DNA of 64,000 bases, taken from NCBI RefSeq assembly GCF_001555965.1, contig NZ_LSHX01000032.1, positions 1-64,000 of the forward strand. The letters are read 5' to 3'. The notes under the pieces were generated by a model. The model had not been told where the DNA came from. It did no database searches and worked only from the letters and a program-made list of their open reading frames with translations. This DNA is from Sphingomonas sp. CCH21-G11 (GTDB taxonomy: Bacteria > Pseudomonadota > Alphaproteobacteria > Sphingomonadales > Sphingomonadaceae). Shown in pieces: positions 44,695 through 54,507 of the stretch. Position numbers and translations under genes: made by a program. Numbering within the stretch: the stretch's first letter is position 1; every line of letters begins with the position of its first letter.

Positions 44695-45014
44695 ACGTGT
44701 TGCTGGGGCTTGCCGCATTGTCGGGCGGACTTGCGGTGGCGGCGGGCGCGTTCGGTGCGCATGGCGCGAGCGGGCAGGCACAGGAATGGCTGCGCACCGG
44801 CGGCATCTATCAGATGGTCCATGCCGTCGCCGCGATCGTCGCGGTGCAGGCGGGCGCGCGGGGCGCGGGCTGGCTGTTCGTCATCGGCGGGCTGGTCTTC
44901 GCCGGCACGCTCTACGCGATGGCGCTGGGCGCGCCGCGCTGGTTCGGCGCGATCACGCCGATCGGCGGCCTGCTGATGATCGGCGGCTGGCTGTGGCTGG
45001 CGTTGCGGGGGTAG
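44691..45014 (+). CDS. DUF423 family membrane protein
   Basis: A 107-residue protein with four membrane segments and the DUF423 hallmarks GAFGAHG near the start and GIYQMVHAVAAI. GTG 44691 overlaps the antiporter stop. Function unknown, though conserved in many bacteria (YgdD type). It ends the radA operon; no gene is seen in the following 261 bp. Confidence 0.9.
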   Translation: MNVLLGLAALSGGLAVAAGAFGAHGASGQAQEWLRTGGIYQMVHAVAAIVAVQAGARGAGWLFVIGGLVFAGTLYAMALGAPRWFGAITPIGGLLMIGGWLWLALRG

Positions 45015-45275
45015 GGGAGCGGCTTTCCGCGTGGCTCGTCTGTCGTCGTGACCACGCCGTTCGTGACCAAAATACAGGCGCAGCAGCCGATGGCGCTGGC
45101 AAAGTGGTCGTGCGGCTTACGGCACCCTTCGCGAAATCGGTCGCGATTAACGCCTGCTGAAATCAGAGCCTCGTTACTTTAGTCTTGGCCGTTGCCGCAT
45201 CAGGACGAAAGGCCGATACGTCGGGATATGGACGGCGTGACGCTGCCAAGTCATCGCTAGATGCAGCGGTATTCG

Positions 45276-46148
45276 TCACGCTACATTCTCGTTCAGGAAG
45301 CGTTCGGTGCGGCCCATTTCCTCGCGCACCCAATCGGCAAAGGCGCGGACGTGCGGAGAGGTCCGACGTCCGGCGGGGAGCGCGAGGTAATAGCTCCACG
45401 GCGAGGCATGGCGCGGGCCCGACACCGTGACCTCGCGGTTGGCGATCCGGTCGGACATCAGGATCAGATCGAGCACGCCCATACCCGTCCCCGCCATCAC
45501 CGCCCCGATCACCAGTTCGCGCGACATCACGCGAATCTCCTGCCCGCCGTGCTGCAACTGCGGCCAAGGGTCCCAGTCGTCCTCGCACCCGACCCACAAG
45601 ATTCGCGGGATCGTCGCGCCATCCGCCCGGTCACTGCGCACCAGCGGGCCGAAGTACTGCGGCACCAGCAGATGCGCATCGATGCCCGGCCAGCCGCCCG
45701 GGCCGAGCCGGATCGCACAATCGATCCGTTCACGCTCGAGATCAAGCAGGCGCGGCGAGGTCGCCAGACGCACGTCGATCTCAGGCCGAGATTCGGTGAA
45801 GCGGGCGAGGCGCGGCAGCAGCCAATTGACCGCAAAGCTGTCATAGGCACTGATCGTCATCACCTGCCTGGCGCTGCGCATATCGTCGACGGCATCGTCA
45901 ATCGCGGCGAAGGCCCCGCCCAGTTGTGCGGCAAGTTTCGCGCCCTGCGCGGTCGGCACCGCCCTTCGCCCCTCGCGTCGAAGCAGTGGCAGGGGCATGG
46001 CAGCGTCCAGAGCCTTGAGCTGGTGACTGATCGCAGAGGCGGTCAGTCCCAGCTCGGCGGCCGCCGGGTTCACTCCGCCCAGCCGCACCACGGCTTCGAA
46101 CACCCGCAGGGCGTTTAGCGAGACGTTGAGCGATGCGCGCGGATTCAT
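45276..46148 (-). CDS. LysR-family regulator, GcvA-like
   Basis: A 290-residue LTTR. The N-terminal winged HTH (ALRVFEAVVRLGGVNPAAAELGLTASAISHQLKAL) is followed by a periplasmic-binding-like effector domain. It is divergent from the TonB-dependent receptor, so that gene is the likely target. The shared 101-bp gap has an inverted repeat that may be its operator. Confidence 0.9.
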   Translation of the reverse strand: MNPRASLNVSLNALRVFEAVVRLGGVNPAAAELGLTASAISHQLKALDAAMPLPLLRREGRRAVPTAQGAKLAAQLGGAFAAIDDAVDDMRSARQVMTISAYDSFAVNWLLPRLARFTESRPEIDVRLATSPRLLDLERERIDCAIRLGPGGWPGIDAHLLVPQYFGPLVRSDRADGATIPRILWVGCEDDWDPWPQLQHGGQEIRVMSRELVIGAVMAGTGMGVLDLILMSDRIANREVTVSGPRHASPWSYYLALPAGRRTSPHVRAFADWVREEMGRTERFLNENVA

Positions 46149-46157
46149 TGTTTAGAT

Positions 46158-46181
46158 TTCATCATATGTGATGCGGATGAA
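46158..46181. promoter_or_regulatory. Putative LysR operator
   Basis: TTCATC-N12-GATGAA inverted repeat, with an inner ATCATATGTGAT, lies 10 bp before the LysR start codon and about 70 bp before the receptor gene. Confidence 0.45.
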
Positions 46182-46249
46182 GTTGATGGTCATCGCAGCA
46201 TTTGCCGGGAAAACAAGCACCCATTCAATGGGCCGGAAATTCATATTAC

Positions 46250-48172
46250 ATGAAAAATTCAACAATCATGCGACTCGCTGCGGGGCTGCTTGCGGGTATC
46301 GCCGCGGGGCCGCTGCACGCCCAGCGCTCCACCGAAAACGCGCTTCAGGCCGCCGAGGATGCGTTCGGCACCAGCATCGGTCGCGAGAACATCGGGCTCT
46401 ATGGCACGGACGATGTGCGCGGCTTTTCGGCGGTGGACGCGGGAAATGTTCGGCTGGAGGATCTCTATTTCGACCCGGTGACGCTGCCTTCCCCGATACT
46501 GCGGTCAACCACCACAATCCGCGTCGGGATCGCGGCGCAGGGCTTTGCCTTTCCGGCCCCCTCGGGCGTCGTCGACATCCGGCTGCGCAGACCTGCCAGA
46601 GTTCCCGGTCGCAGCCTGTTCGCCTCGGCCGACACCTTCGGCTTTCTGGTTTCGGAGGCGACCGCCGATGTCCGGTTTTCCCAACGTGTCGGCGCAGCGC
46701 TGGGCGCTGGGGCGTATCGCGAGCGCTATGGCAACGGCACCACCGACTGGATCGCCTCAGGCAGCGCCACCTTCGAATGGAAACCGACCGAAACGATAGA
46801 GGTGGTGCCCTTTGTCTCCTATGTCGCAATGCGCGAGGCGCAGAGTCCGCCGGATTACATCACCGCGGGCGAATACCTCCCCCCGCGCGTCCCGCGTTTG
46901 TTGTTCACCGGGCCGGAGTGGGCCGAGAACTCGCGCAACCGCTACAATTTCGGCGTCATCTTCAAGTGGCAGGAGGGCGGCTGGCGGCTGCGGGCAGGGC
47001 TGTTCCGTTCGGTCTCGAACGCGCGCGCGAGCTTTGCCAATCTCTATCTCGACGTGACCCCCGATGCGACCGCGAGTCAGCTGATCGTCACCGATCCGCC
47101 CGCGCGCAACGGTTCGACCAGCGGCGAGCTGCGGCTGGACCGCGCCTTTGGCAGCGACGTTCTGCGGCATACGCTCACGCTGTCGCTGCGCGGGCGCCTG
47201 CGCGAGCGCCTGTTCGGGGGGAGCCAGTTCGTCGATCTGGGCCGGATCGCGATCGGTGCGCCGCAGCCCGCGCCGCGCCCGGACCGCGCTTTCGGAGCGC
47301 AAGACCTCAACCAGATCCGGCAGGGGACGATTGCAGCGGGGTATGCCCTAAACTGGCGGGGCGGCGTCAACCTCAATCTCGGTCTTCAAAAGACCGGCTA
47401 CCGCCAGCACGCCGTGCCCGGCAACGGGGCGGCGCTGGTCGGCAGGTCGAGCCCTGTACTGCTCACCGCCACCGGTTCCCTGCGGCTCAGCGAGCGCATC
47501 TCGGCCTATGCCAGCTACGCCGAGGGGCTGGAGGACAGCGGCGCCGCGCCGGGCAGCGCGACCAACCGCAACGCCCCGCTGCCTGCGAGCCGTACCCGTC
47601 AGTACGATATTGGCTTGCGCTGGAAGGTGAAGCCCGATCTCAGCCTGGTCTTGGGTGCCTATGATCTGAGCCGCCCCTACTTCCAGTTCGACCCGCAAGG
47701 CGCGTTCAGCCAGCTCGGCAGCACCGCGAACCGGGGCATCGAGGTGAGCCTGTCGGGCGCGATCACCCCGCGGCTCGATGTGGTGGGCGGGGCGATCATC
47801 GGCGACTCCAAGGTACGCGGCTCGGCAGTTGAGGCAGGACTGGTAGGGACCGAAGCGGTCGGGCGGCCGGACCGGCGCTTCAACCTCGCCTTCGACTGGA
47901 GACCGCCCTTGGGCGAAGGCGTCACCCTGTCGCTCGGGGTACGGACACAATCCTCGATCGTCGCAACCAGCAGCAACGCCGTTCGCGTACCCGCGCGGAC
48001 CCTGTTCGATGCGGGCGTGCGCTACGGCTTCCGGCTTGGCGAACTTCCGGCGCAGGCGCGGCTGAGCGCCACCAACCTAGCCGACACCTTCGGATGGGAC
48101 GTTTTCGGGAGCGGCGTTTACGGCTTTATTGATGGGCGTGCGGTGCAGCTTAGCTTGGGGATCGATTTCTAG
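46250..48172 (+). CDS. TonB-dependent outer-membrane receptor
   Basis: A 640-residue receptor. Signal peptide ends in LHA-Q; a plug-like region follows (to about 150, with VRLEDLYFDP and TTIRVG) and then a 22-strand barrel type sequence of alternating aromatic strands, ending in Phe (SLGIDF). It would import a siderophore or other large nutrient. No TonB box is obvious. ATG 46250 or ATG 46268 may start it. It is paired with the divergent LysR gene. Confidence 0.85.
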   Translation: MKNSTIMRLAAGLLAGIAAGPLHAQRSTENALQAAEDAFGTSIGRENIGLYGTDDVRGFSAVDAGNVRLEDLYFDPVTLPSPILRSTTTIRVGIAAQGFAFPAPSGVVDIRLRRPARVPGRSLFASADTFGFLVSEATADVRFSQRVGAALGAGAYRERYGNGTTDWIASGSATFEWKPTETIEVVPFVSYVAMREAQSPPDYITAGEYLPPRVPRLLFTGPEWAENSRNRYNFGVIFKWQEGGWRLRAGLFRSVSNARASFANLYLDVTPDATASQLIVTDPPARNGSTSGELRLDRAFGSDVLRHTLTLSLRGRLRERLFGGSQFVDLGRIAIGAPQPAPRPDRAFGAQDLNQIRQGTIAAGYALNWRGGVNLNLGLQKTGYRQHAVPGNGAALVGRSSPVLLTATGSLRLSERISAYASYAEGLEDSGAAPGSATNRNAPLPASRTRQYDIGLRWKVKPDLSLVLGAYDLSRPYFQFDPQGAFSQLGSTANRGIEVSLSGAITPRLDVVGGAIIGDSKVRGSAVEAGLVGTEAVGRPDRRFNLAFDWRPPLGEGVTLSLGVRTQSSIVATSSNAVRVPARTLFDAGVRYGFRLGELPAQARLSATNLADTFGWDVFGSGVYGFIDGRAVQLSLGIDF

Positions 48173-48324
48173 GTCGCACGGCATGCAACCACGTCCGATT
48201 AGCCGCGTGGCGAGCTGCGAGCACTGCAGGTCGAGATCGGTCGCCGGGCAAAACACCGGCATGTCCGCTCCCCAACCAATATGCGGCCTTCGCGACGGGC
48301 AATCCGGGACCAGTCGACCATCCC

Positions 48325-48468
48325 CTACCGCCCCGTCATCCGGCAACGGTCGGAGCAGTAGACCACATTCTCCCAGTCGCGCGCCCATTTCTTGCGCCAG
48401 GTGAAGGGGCGCTGGCAGACCGGGCAGGTCTTGGTCGGCAGGTCGCGTTTGCTGACGCCGTTGGGCAT
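48325..48468 (-). CDS. DUF2256 zinc-ribbon protein
   Basis: A 47-residue peptide with Cys15, Cys18, Cys38 and Cys42 (CPVC and CSDRC) as a zinc ribbon, and the typical [19 protein letters not shown] core. Its ATG overlaps the aroB stop (TGATG). Function is unknown. Confidence 0.85.
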   Translation of the reverse strand: MPNGVSKRDLPTKTCPVCQRPFTWRKKWARDWENVVYCSDRCRMTGR

Positions 48469-49568
48469 CAGCGGGGCTGGCGGTTCAGGAAATCGGCGAC
48501 GGCGGCGAGGTCGACGGTCTTGTCGAGATAGGTCCGGCCGATGCCGCGCGCGAGCAGGAAGGGCAGCGTGCCGCCCGCCATTTTCTTGTCGTGGCGCATA
48601 TGTGCGACCAGGGCCTCGCCCGACGCGGTGATGCCCGCCGCCGTCAGCCCGTCGGGCAGGCCGACCGCGCTGAGGTGCGCGGCGACGCGGGCGGCGTCCT
48701 CATCCGCGCACAGGCCCTGATCGGCGGAAAAGGCGAAGGCGAGCGCCATGCCGGCCGCCACCGCCTCGCCATGCAGCAGCCGGTCGCTAAAGCCGGTCTC
48801 CGCCTCAAGCGCATGGCCGAAGGTGTGGCCGAGGTTGAGGAGTGCGCGGGTGCCGGTCGTCTCGCGCTCGTCCGCGCCGACGATCCGCGCCTTGGCCGCG
48901 ACCGAATGCGCGATCGCGGTCGCGCGCGCGGACGCGTCGCCGGCCAGCAGCGCCGCACCCTGCGCCTCGCACCAGGCGAAGAAGCCGGCATCGTCGATCA
49001 GCCCGTATTTGACCACCTCGGCATAGCCCGCGCGCAGCTCGCGCGGCGGCAGCGTGGCGAGCACGTCGGGGTCGATCAGCACCAGGGCGGGCTGGTGAAA
49101 CGCGCCGACCAGATTCTTGCCCGCGCGCGCGTTGATCGCGGTCTTGCCGCCGACCGAGCTGTCGACCTGGGCGAGCAGCGTCGTCGGCACCTGAATGAAG
49201 TTGCAGCCGCGCTTGAGGATGGCGGTGACGAAGCCGACCAGGTCGCCGATCACCCCGCCGCCCAGCGCGATGACATGGTCGTCGCGCTCGACCCCCAGCG
49301 ACAGCAGCGTGTCGGTGAGCTGTTCGAGCATCGACCAGCTCTTGCTCGCCTCGCCCGGCGGCAGGATGATCGGCTCGGCGGCGACGCCGGACTGGGCCAG
49401 CGATGCGCGCAACGTCGCGAGATGGGGGCCCAGGTTGCTGTCGGTGACGATCGCGACGGGGCGCTTGCCCGCCAGCGGCGCGATCAGATCGCCGGCACGG
49501 GCGAGCAGGCCCGGCGCGATCCGCACGTCATAGCTGCGATCGCCGAGCGAAACCGGAATGACGGTCAA
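48468..49568 (-). CDS. aroB: 3-dehydroquinate synthase
   Basis: A 366-residue NAD-dependent enzyme of the shikimate pathway. The NAD site ([11 protein letters not shown]), [11 protein letters not shown], and metal ligands in the GHTFGHALE and [10 protein letters not shown] motifs are present. TTG 49568 overlaps the aroK stop (TTGA), so synthesis is coupled. It converts DAHP to 3-dehydroquinate. Confidence 0.95.
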   Translation of the reverse strand: MTVIPVSLGDRSYDVRIAPGLLARAGDLIAPLAGKRPVAIVTDSNLGPHLATLRASLAQSGVAAEPIILPPGEASKSWSMLEQLTDTLLSLGVERDDHVIALGGGVIGDLVGFVTAILKRGCNFIQVPTTLLAQVDSSVGGKTAINARAGKNLVGAFHQPALVLIDPDVLATLPPRELRAGYAEVVKYGLIDDAGFFAWCEAQGAALLAGDASARATAIAHSVAAKARIVGADERETTGTRALLNLGHTFGHALEAETGFSDRLLHGEAVAAGMALAFAFSADQGLCADEDAARVAAHLSAVGLPDGLTAAGITASGEALVAHMRHDKKMAGGTLPFLLARGIGRTYLDKTVDLAAVADFLNRQPR

Positions 49569-50107
49569 GGATACAGGGCCTTCAGAATAGCGTTGACGGT
49601 GGCATCGTGCGGCGTGCGGTTGCTGGCCACGCGGATCGGGGCCATCGCATAGAGCGGGTTGCGCTGGTTGGCGAGGTCGCTCAGCACCGCCAGCGGATCG
49701 CGGTTGCGCAGCAGCGGCCGGGTGTCGCGCTTCCTGACCCGTTCCGCCAGCACGTGCGGATCGGCGTCGAGCCATACGGCGAGCGCGTGATCGAGGATGA
49801 GTTCGCGCGTCTGTTCGTTGACGAACGCGCCGCCGCCGGTCGCCACCACGCGCGGGCTGCCGTCGATCAGCCGCGCGATCACGCGGCGTTCGCCATCGCG
49901 GAAATGGGGTTCGCCATAGCGCTCAAAGATCTCCGCGATGGTCATCCCCGCCGCCTTCTCGATCTCGACATCGGCATCGACGAAGGGCAGGTCGAGCCGC
50001 GCGGCCAGCCGGCGGCCGATCGTCGATTTGCCCGCGCCCATCAGCCCGATCAGCACGATCGGCTTGCCGGTCCAGCGAGGTTGCGGTGCGAGTTGGGTCG
50101 ACATCAT
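49565..50107 (-). CDS. aroK: Shikimate kinase
   Basis: A 180-residue kinase: Walker A GLMGAGKS (21-28), FVDADVEIE with the shikimate-binding Asp, GGGAF and the RPLL lid arginine. It phosphorylates shikimate. First of the aroK-aroB-DUF2256 unit. Two ATGs in a row at the start; either may be used. Confidence 0.95.
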   Translation of the reverse strand: MMSTQLAPQPRWTGKPIVLIGLMGAGKSTIGRRLAARLDLPFVDADVEIEKAAGMTIAEIFERYGEPHFRDGERRVIARLIDGSPRVVATGGGAFVNEQTRELILDHALAVWLDADPHVLAERVRKRDTRPLLRNRDPLAVLSDLANQRNPLYAMAPIRVASNRTPHDATVNAILKALYP

Positions 50108-50207
50108 TGCGGGGGGCTATACAGCGACGCCGCCTGTCGGGCAAAAGGCCCCCGATTCAGTCTCGTTCCATTCCGGTCCACACCGGTTGCAAGGATGCCG
50201 CCTGCCC

Positions 50208-50345
50208 ATGTCCCGTTTGCTGTTGTTGCTGATCGTCATTGTCGTGCTGGTGGTCGGCGGGTTGTTCGTGCTGGCTGGCCGCGATTCGGCGAAGGAACCC
50301 GTGCGCGTCGAAAAGGTGGTCTCGATTGAAAACCTCTCGAACTAG
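50208..50345 (+). CDS. Small single-pass membrane peptide
   Basis: A 45-residue peptide: MSRLLLLLIVIVVLVVGG helix then a basic/acidic tail (RDSAKEPVRVEKVVSIENLSN). Its end overlaps the TTG of the next gene by 20 bp, so translation is probably coupled. Function unknown; it could anchor the following secreted protein or cell-division partners. Confidence 0.6.
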   Translation: MSRLLLLLIVIVVLVVGGLFVLAGRDSAKEPVRVEKVVSIENLSN

Positions 50346-52119
50346 CGCGATCTGCGTCACCGTCGCGCTGGGCGCGATGGTCGCCGCGCTGCCCGCGCTC
50401 AGTCAGGATACGCCCGAATCGCTGCTGCCGCCGGGCTTCAATGACCCGGTCGAGCCGGCACCGTCGCCGACGCCCGCGCCCGCCGCGACGCCGCAGGGCG
50501 GAGAGACCCTCGCCCGGCCCGCCGGTCCGCCCGACGACCTGACCGGCAATGCGGCACTCGGCAATGACAGCCTTGGCGAGGCGGTGGCGGAAGAGCTGAC
50601 GCCCGAGGAGCTGGAGCGTTACGAACTGCCCGCATTTGCCCGCCGGTCGCTCAACCGCGTCGGTTTCGCGGCGGCGGGGCGCGGCGGACTGCCCGCCAAT
50701 GCGTTCGGCGGCGACAATGGGCGCTTCCTGGAAGTGCTGATGCGCCGGCTGGACGCGCCGATCGCGTCGCGCTGGCTGTCGATCGCGCTGCGCCGCGCGC
50801 TGGTGAGCGAGGTCGACACGCCCGCTGGGGTCAACGGTGCCGATTTCGCCGCCGAGCGCGCGTGGCTGCTGATCCGGATGGGCGAGGCCAATGCCGCGCG
50901 TGGCGTCGTCCAGTCGGTCGATGTCGCCGACTATACCCCCAAGATGTTCCAGATCGCGCAACAGGCGGCGCTCGCCACCGGCGACCCGGCCGGGATGTGC
51001 CCGCTGGTCGACGGGGCGATGCGGGTCAGCGCCGAACGCGGCTGGCGGGTGGCGGAGGCGATGTGCGCGGCACTGGCCGGCCGGCCCGAGGAGGCCGGGC
51101 GGCTGATCGACGCGGCGCGGCGGCAGGGCGCGGCACGCGGCATCGACCTGGTACTGGCCGAAAAGATCGTCGGCGCGGGGGCCCAGGGCCGGCGCGCGGT
51201 GACGGTCGAATGGGACAATGTCGACCGGCTGGATGCGTGGCGCTGGGGGCTGGCGGCGGCAACCGGCGAGCTGGTGCCCGCACGGCTGATCGACACGGTG
51301 GGGCCGCAGGTGCGGCTGTGGCAGGCGCTCGCCCCGGCGCTGCCTGCGGCCGACCGGCTGGCGTCGGCGGAGCTGGCGGCGGTGCGCGGCGTCTATTCGG
51401 GCGCGGCCTATCGCGATCTGTTCGCGCTGGTCAGCGAGGCACAGGACGTCGCGGGTGCCGACGCGACGGTGATCGAGGGGCTGACCGACGCCTATGCCGC
51501 CCAGTCGATCGAGGGTCGGCTGACCGCGCTGCGCAACCTGTGGCAGGGATCGACGCCGATCCAGCGCCACGCGCGACTGGTGCTGACCAGCGATGCGGCG
51601 GCGCGCATCCCGGCCGCCGAAGCCTATGTCGGCGATGCCGACGCGCTGATCGCGTCGATGCTGACCGCGGGCAAGGACCTCCGCGCGTTGCGCTGGCGCG
51701 GCCTGGTGCCGGCACGCAGCGATGGCTGGGCGATGCTGGCGCTGGCCGATCCGGCCGGGCGCATCGCGGTCGATGGCGGCGACCTGTCGGCCTATGGCGG
51801 CGCGGAATCGCGCAAGGCGCAGCTTTTGTTCGCCGGGCTGGCCGGGCTGGGCCGCCTGCCCGAAAATCAGGTCGCCGACATCGCCCAGGCGCTGGCGGTG
51901 CCGATCAATACCGACAATAGCTGGACCGATGCGATCCGCACCGCCGCGAGCCGCGGCGAGCCGGGCACCGTCCTGCTGCTCGCCGCGGTGGGCATGCAGA
52001 CCAGCGACTGGCGCGGCGTGTCGCCGGTGGCGCTGTTCAACATCGTCGCGGCGCTCGACGCAGTGGGGCTGAACGGCGAGGCCCGGATGATCGCTGCGGA
52101 AGCGATCGCGCGCGCGTGA
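50326..52119 (+). CDS. Secreted alpha-helical repeat protein, unknown
   Basis: A 597-residue protein. TTG 50326 is chosen because AAGGTGG lies six bases upstream and a signal peptide follows (cut near LPALS-Q). A Pro/Ala-rich region (about 35-70) precedes a long series of alpha-helical segments like a TPR/solenoid fold. No catalytic motif was found. It is between the membrane peptide and xerD (GTGA overlap), a placement seen in Sphingomonadales as far as I recall. Confidence 0.7.
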   Translation: MKTSRTSAICVTVALGAMVAALPALSQDTPESLLPPGFNDPVEPAPSPTPAPAATPQGGETLARPAGPPDDLTGNAALGNDSLGEAVAEELTPEELERYELPAFARRSLNRVGFAAAGRGGLPANAFGGDNGRFLEVLMRRLDAPIASRWLSIALRRALVSEVDTPAGVNGADFAAERAWLLIRMGEANAARGVVQSVDVADYTPKMFQIAQQAALATGDPAGMCPLVDGAMRVSAERGWRVAEAMCAALAGRPEEAGRLIDAARRQGAARGIDLVLAEKIVGAGAQGRRAVTVEWDNVDRLDAWRWGLAAATGELVPARLIDTVGPQVRLWQALAPALPAADRLASAELAAVRGVYSGAAYRDLFALVSEAQDVAGADATVIEGLTDAYAAQSIEGRLTALRNLWQGSTPIQRHARLVLTSDAAARIPAAEAYVGDADALIASMLTAGKDLRALRWRGLVPARSDGWAMLALADPAGRIAVDGGDLSAYGGAESRKAQLLFAGLAGLGRLPENQVADIAQALAVPINTDNSWTDAIRTAASRGEPGTVLLLAAVGMQTSDWRGVSPVALFNIVAALDAVGLNGEARMIAAEAIARA

Positions 52120-53021
52120 GCGCGCCGGGCGATCCCGCGCTGATCGACCGGTTTCTGGAAATGATGGCGGCCGAAGCAGGGGCGGCGCGCAACACCATCG
52201 CGGCCTATGCCAGCGACCTACGCCTGGCGTCGGAGGCCGCCGGGGGGCAGCTTGCGGCGGCCGACCGGGCGGCGATCGAACGGGTGACGGGCGACTGGGC
52301 GCCGCTGGCCCGCGCGACGGTGGCGCGCAAGTCGGCGGCGCTGCGCCGCTTTTTCGATTTTCTGGTCGACGAGGGATTTCGCGCCGACAATCCCGGCGCG
52401 GCGCTGCCCCGCCCGGGCGCGGCGCGGCCATTGCCCAAAATCCTGTCGACCGGCGATGTCGACCGGCTGTTCGCGGTGATCGCCGAAAGGCTGGCGCGCA
52501 CGCCGGTCGATCCGGCGGATCTGCGCCTGTCCGCGCTGGTCGAGCTGCTCTACGGGTCGGGATTGCGCGCGACCGAGCTGGTGTCGCTGCCGCGCAATGC
52601 GGTCTCGCCCGATCGCCCCTTCGTCATCCTGCGCGGCAAGGGCGGGCGCGAGCGGCTGGTGCCGATTTCGGATCGCGCGCGTGCCGCCGTGGCCGCGTGG
52701 CGCGGCGAGGTGCCGGCGGCCAGCGCGTGGCTTTTCCCGTCGCGCGCCGGGCATCTCAGCCGGGTGCGGCTGTTCCAGCTGATCCGCGCACTGGGCGCGG
52801 CGGCGGGCATCCCGCCCGACCGGATCAGTCCGCACGTGCTGCGCCACGCATTTGCCACGCACCTGCTGGAAGGGGGCGCGGACCTGCGCGCGCTCCAGGC
52901 GATGCTGGGGCATGCCGACATCGCGACGACCGAAATCTACACCCATGTCGACAGTCGCCGGCTGATCGAGCTGGTCAATGCGCGCCATCCGCTCGTTGAC
53001 GTAAAGCCCCGTCGGCCCTAG
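52116..53021 (+). CDS. xerD: Tyrosine recombinase XerD
   Basis: A 301-residue integrase. Catalytic residues Arg151, Lys175, His240, Arg243, His266 and Tyr275 are all present. With XerC it resolves chromosome dimers at dif. GTG 52116 overlaps the preceding stop. Adjacent to accA, as often seen. No att sites or other integrase cargo make it a phage enzyme. Confidence 0.92.
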   Translation: MSAPGDPALIDRFLEMMAAEAGAARNTIAAYASDLRLASEAAGGQLAAADRAAIERVTGDWAPLARATVARKSAALRRFFDFLVDEGFRADNPGAALPRPGAARPLPKILSTGDVDRLFAVIAERLARTPVDPADLRLSALVELLYGSGLRATELVSLPRNAVSPDRPFVILRGKGGRERLVPISDRARAAVAAWRGEVPAASAWLFPSRAGHLSRVRLFQLIRALGAAAGIPPDRISPHVLRHAFATHLLEGGADLRALQAMLGHADIATTEIYTHVDSRRLIELVNARHPLVDVKPRRP

Positions 53022-53031
53022 CCCGCGCGCC

Positions 53032-53979
53032 ATGGTGATGTTTCTGGATTTCGAAAAGCCGATCGCCGAGCTTCAGGCTCGCATCGACGAACTGCGCGAT
53101 ACCGCGAGCAGCGGCGAGCTCGACATCGGCGCGGAGATCGCGCGGCTGGAGGCCAAGTCGGAACGGCTGCTGCGCGAAACCTATCAGCGGCTGACGCCGT
53201 GGCAGAAGACGCAGGTCGCGCGCCACCAGGACCGGCCGCATTTCAAGCATGTCGTCGCCGCGCTGTTCGACGATTTCATGGCCTTGGGCGGCGACCGCGC
53301 CTTTGCCGACGATCAGGCGATCCTGGGCGGCTTCGCCCGGTTTCGCGGTCAGCGGGTGGTGGTGATCGGCCATGAAAAGGGCGACGATACCGCCAGCCGG
53401 CTGCGTCACAATTTCGGCATGGGCAAGCCGGAAGGCTATCGCAAGGCGATGCGCCTGATGGAGCTGGCCGACCGGTTCGGCCTGCCCGTCGTGACGCTGG
53501 TCGACACGCCCGGCGCGTTTCCCGGCGTCCAGGCGGAGGAGCGTGGCCAGGCCGAGGCGATCGCGCGTTCGACTCAGGTCAGCCTGAAGCTGGGCGTGCC
53601 GATGGTGTCGGCGATCCTGGGCGAGGGCGGATCGGGCGGCGCGATCGCGCTGGCGGCGGGTAACCGGGTGCTGATGATGGAGCACGCGGTCTATTCGGTG
53701 ATCTCGCCCGAGGGGTGTGCGTCGATCCTGTGGCGGACCGCCGACAAGGCGGCCGATGCAGCCGAGGCGATGAAAGTGACGGCGCAGGAGCTGAAGGCGC
53801 TCAAGGTCATCGACATGGTCGTGCCCGAGCCGGTGGGCGGCGCGCATCGCGACCCGGCGGCGGCGATCGGTGCGCTGGGTGACGCGATTGCCGCGGCACT
53901 GGCGGGACTGTCGGGCAAGCCGGCGGATGTGCTGCGGCGCGACCGGCGACAGAAATTCCTGGCGATGGGGCGGATTTAG
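53032..53979 (+). CDS. accA: Acetyl-CoA carboxylase carboxyltransferase subunit alpha
   Basis: A 315-residue subunit joining AccD to transfer CO2 to acetyl-CoA, the first step of fatty acid synthesis. Conserved stretches DTPGAFPGVQAEERGQAEAIA, GEGGSGGAIAL and SPEGCASILW are seen. Typical length. Follows xerD by 10 bp. Confidence 0.96.
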   Translation: MVMFLDFEKPIAELQARIDELRDTASSGELDIGAEIARLEAKSERLLRETYQRLTPWQKTQVARHQDRPHFKHVVAALFDDFMALGGDRAFADDQAILGGFARFRGQRVVVIGHEKGDDTASRLRHNFGMGKPEGYRKAMRLMELADRFGLPVVTLVDTPGAFPGVQAEERGQAEAIARSTQVSLKLGVPMVSAILGEGGSGGAIALAAGNRVLMMEHAVYSVISPEGCASILWRTADKAADAAEAMKVTAQELKALKVIDMVVPEPVGGAHRDPAAAIGALGDAIAAALAGLSGKPADVLRRDRRQKFLAMGRI

Positions 53980-54007
53980 GAGCGTTGAGAGCGAACTGAT
54001 TCTTCTC

Positions 54008-54037
54008 AAGCACCTCCCCTTCAGGGGAGGGGCTTGG
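54008..54037. terminator. GC hairpin after accA
   Basis: CAAGCACCTCCCC and GGGGAGGGGCTTG pair over 13 bases with one mismatch around TTCA, 28 bp past accA. Member of the terminator-like repeat family. Confidence 0.6.
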
Positions 54038-54055
54038 AACATGTCGTTGCCACAG

Positions 54056-54080
54056 GCCCCGGCCACCGCCGGGGCAACGT
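54056..54080. repeat. REP arm
   Basis: GGCCCCGGCCACCGCCGGGGC palindrome-type arm between accA and the pilin gene. Confidence 0.5.
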
Positions 54081-54164
54081 CCATGAATCGCATGACGCCC
54101 CAAAACGAAAAGGGCGGCGTGACCGAAGCCACGCCGCCCCCCATCGGAGAATGATGTTTGCGGA

Positions 54165-54380
54165 TCAGCCGCCGGTCGAGGCCGCCGGAGCCGCAGCACC
54201 ACCGCCGGCGCCCGTCGCCGTGGTCATCGTGCCCGACACGTTCTCGAACGTGCCCTTCAGGCTGCTGCCCAGACCCTGCATGGCGGCAATGGCGGCAACG
54301 GCGATCAGCGCGGCGATCAGGCCGTACTCGATCGCGGTGGCGCCCTTGTTGTTCTTCAGGAAAGCGCGAATCTTCTGCAT
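54165..54380 (-). CDS. Flp-family type IVb pilin (first)
   Basis: A 71-residue prepilin. The short leader KIRAFLKNNKG is cut by the prepilin peptidase before ATAIEYGLIAALIAVAA, the conserved Flp/Fap start with Glu5 of the mature form. The tail is Ala/Gly-rich. GGAG precedes ATG 54380. The tad assembly genes are not in this window. Confidence 0.9.
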   Translation of the reverse strand: MQKIRAFLKNNKGATAIEYGLIAALIAVAAIAAMQGLGSSLKGTFENVSGTMTTATGAGGGAAAPAASTGG

Positions 54381-54507
54381 ACCGGTCTCCATCTTCAAAT
54401 AAACTGACTTCAATCACCCGACTGCTCCGGGGAGAGCCCGGTCCAGTAATTGCGTGTATCGGCGATCAGGGTTGAAAAATACTTAAGTGAACAAGGTTAT
54501 AATCGCG

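Noticed and set aside
45015..45275. Short open frames after the DUF423 gene
   Set aside because: No ribosome binding site, no homology-like features, and composition not coding-like.
52116..53021. Tyrosine recombinases as markers of a mobile element
   Set aside because: Both match XerC/XerD in length and context with housekeeping genes, and no att repeats or cargo are seen.
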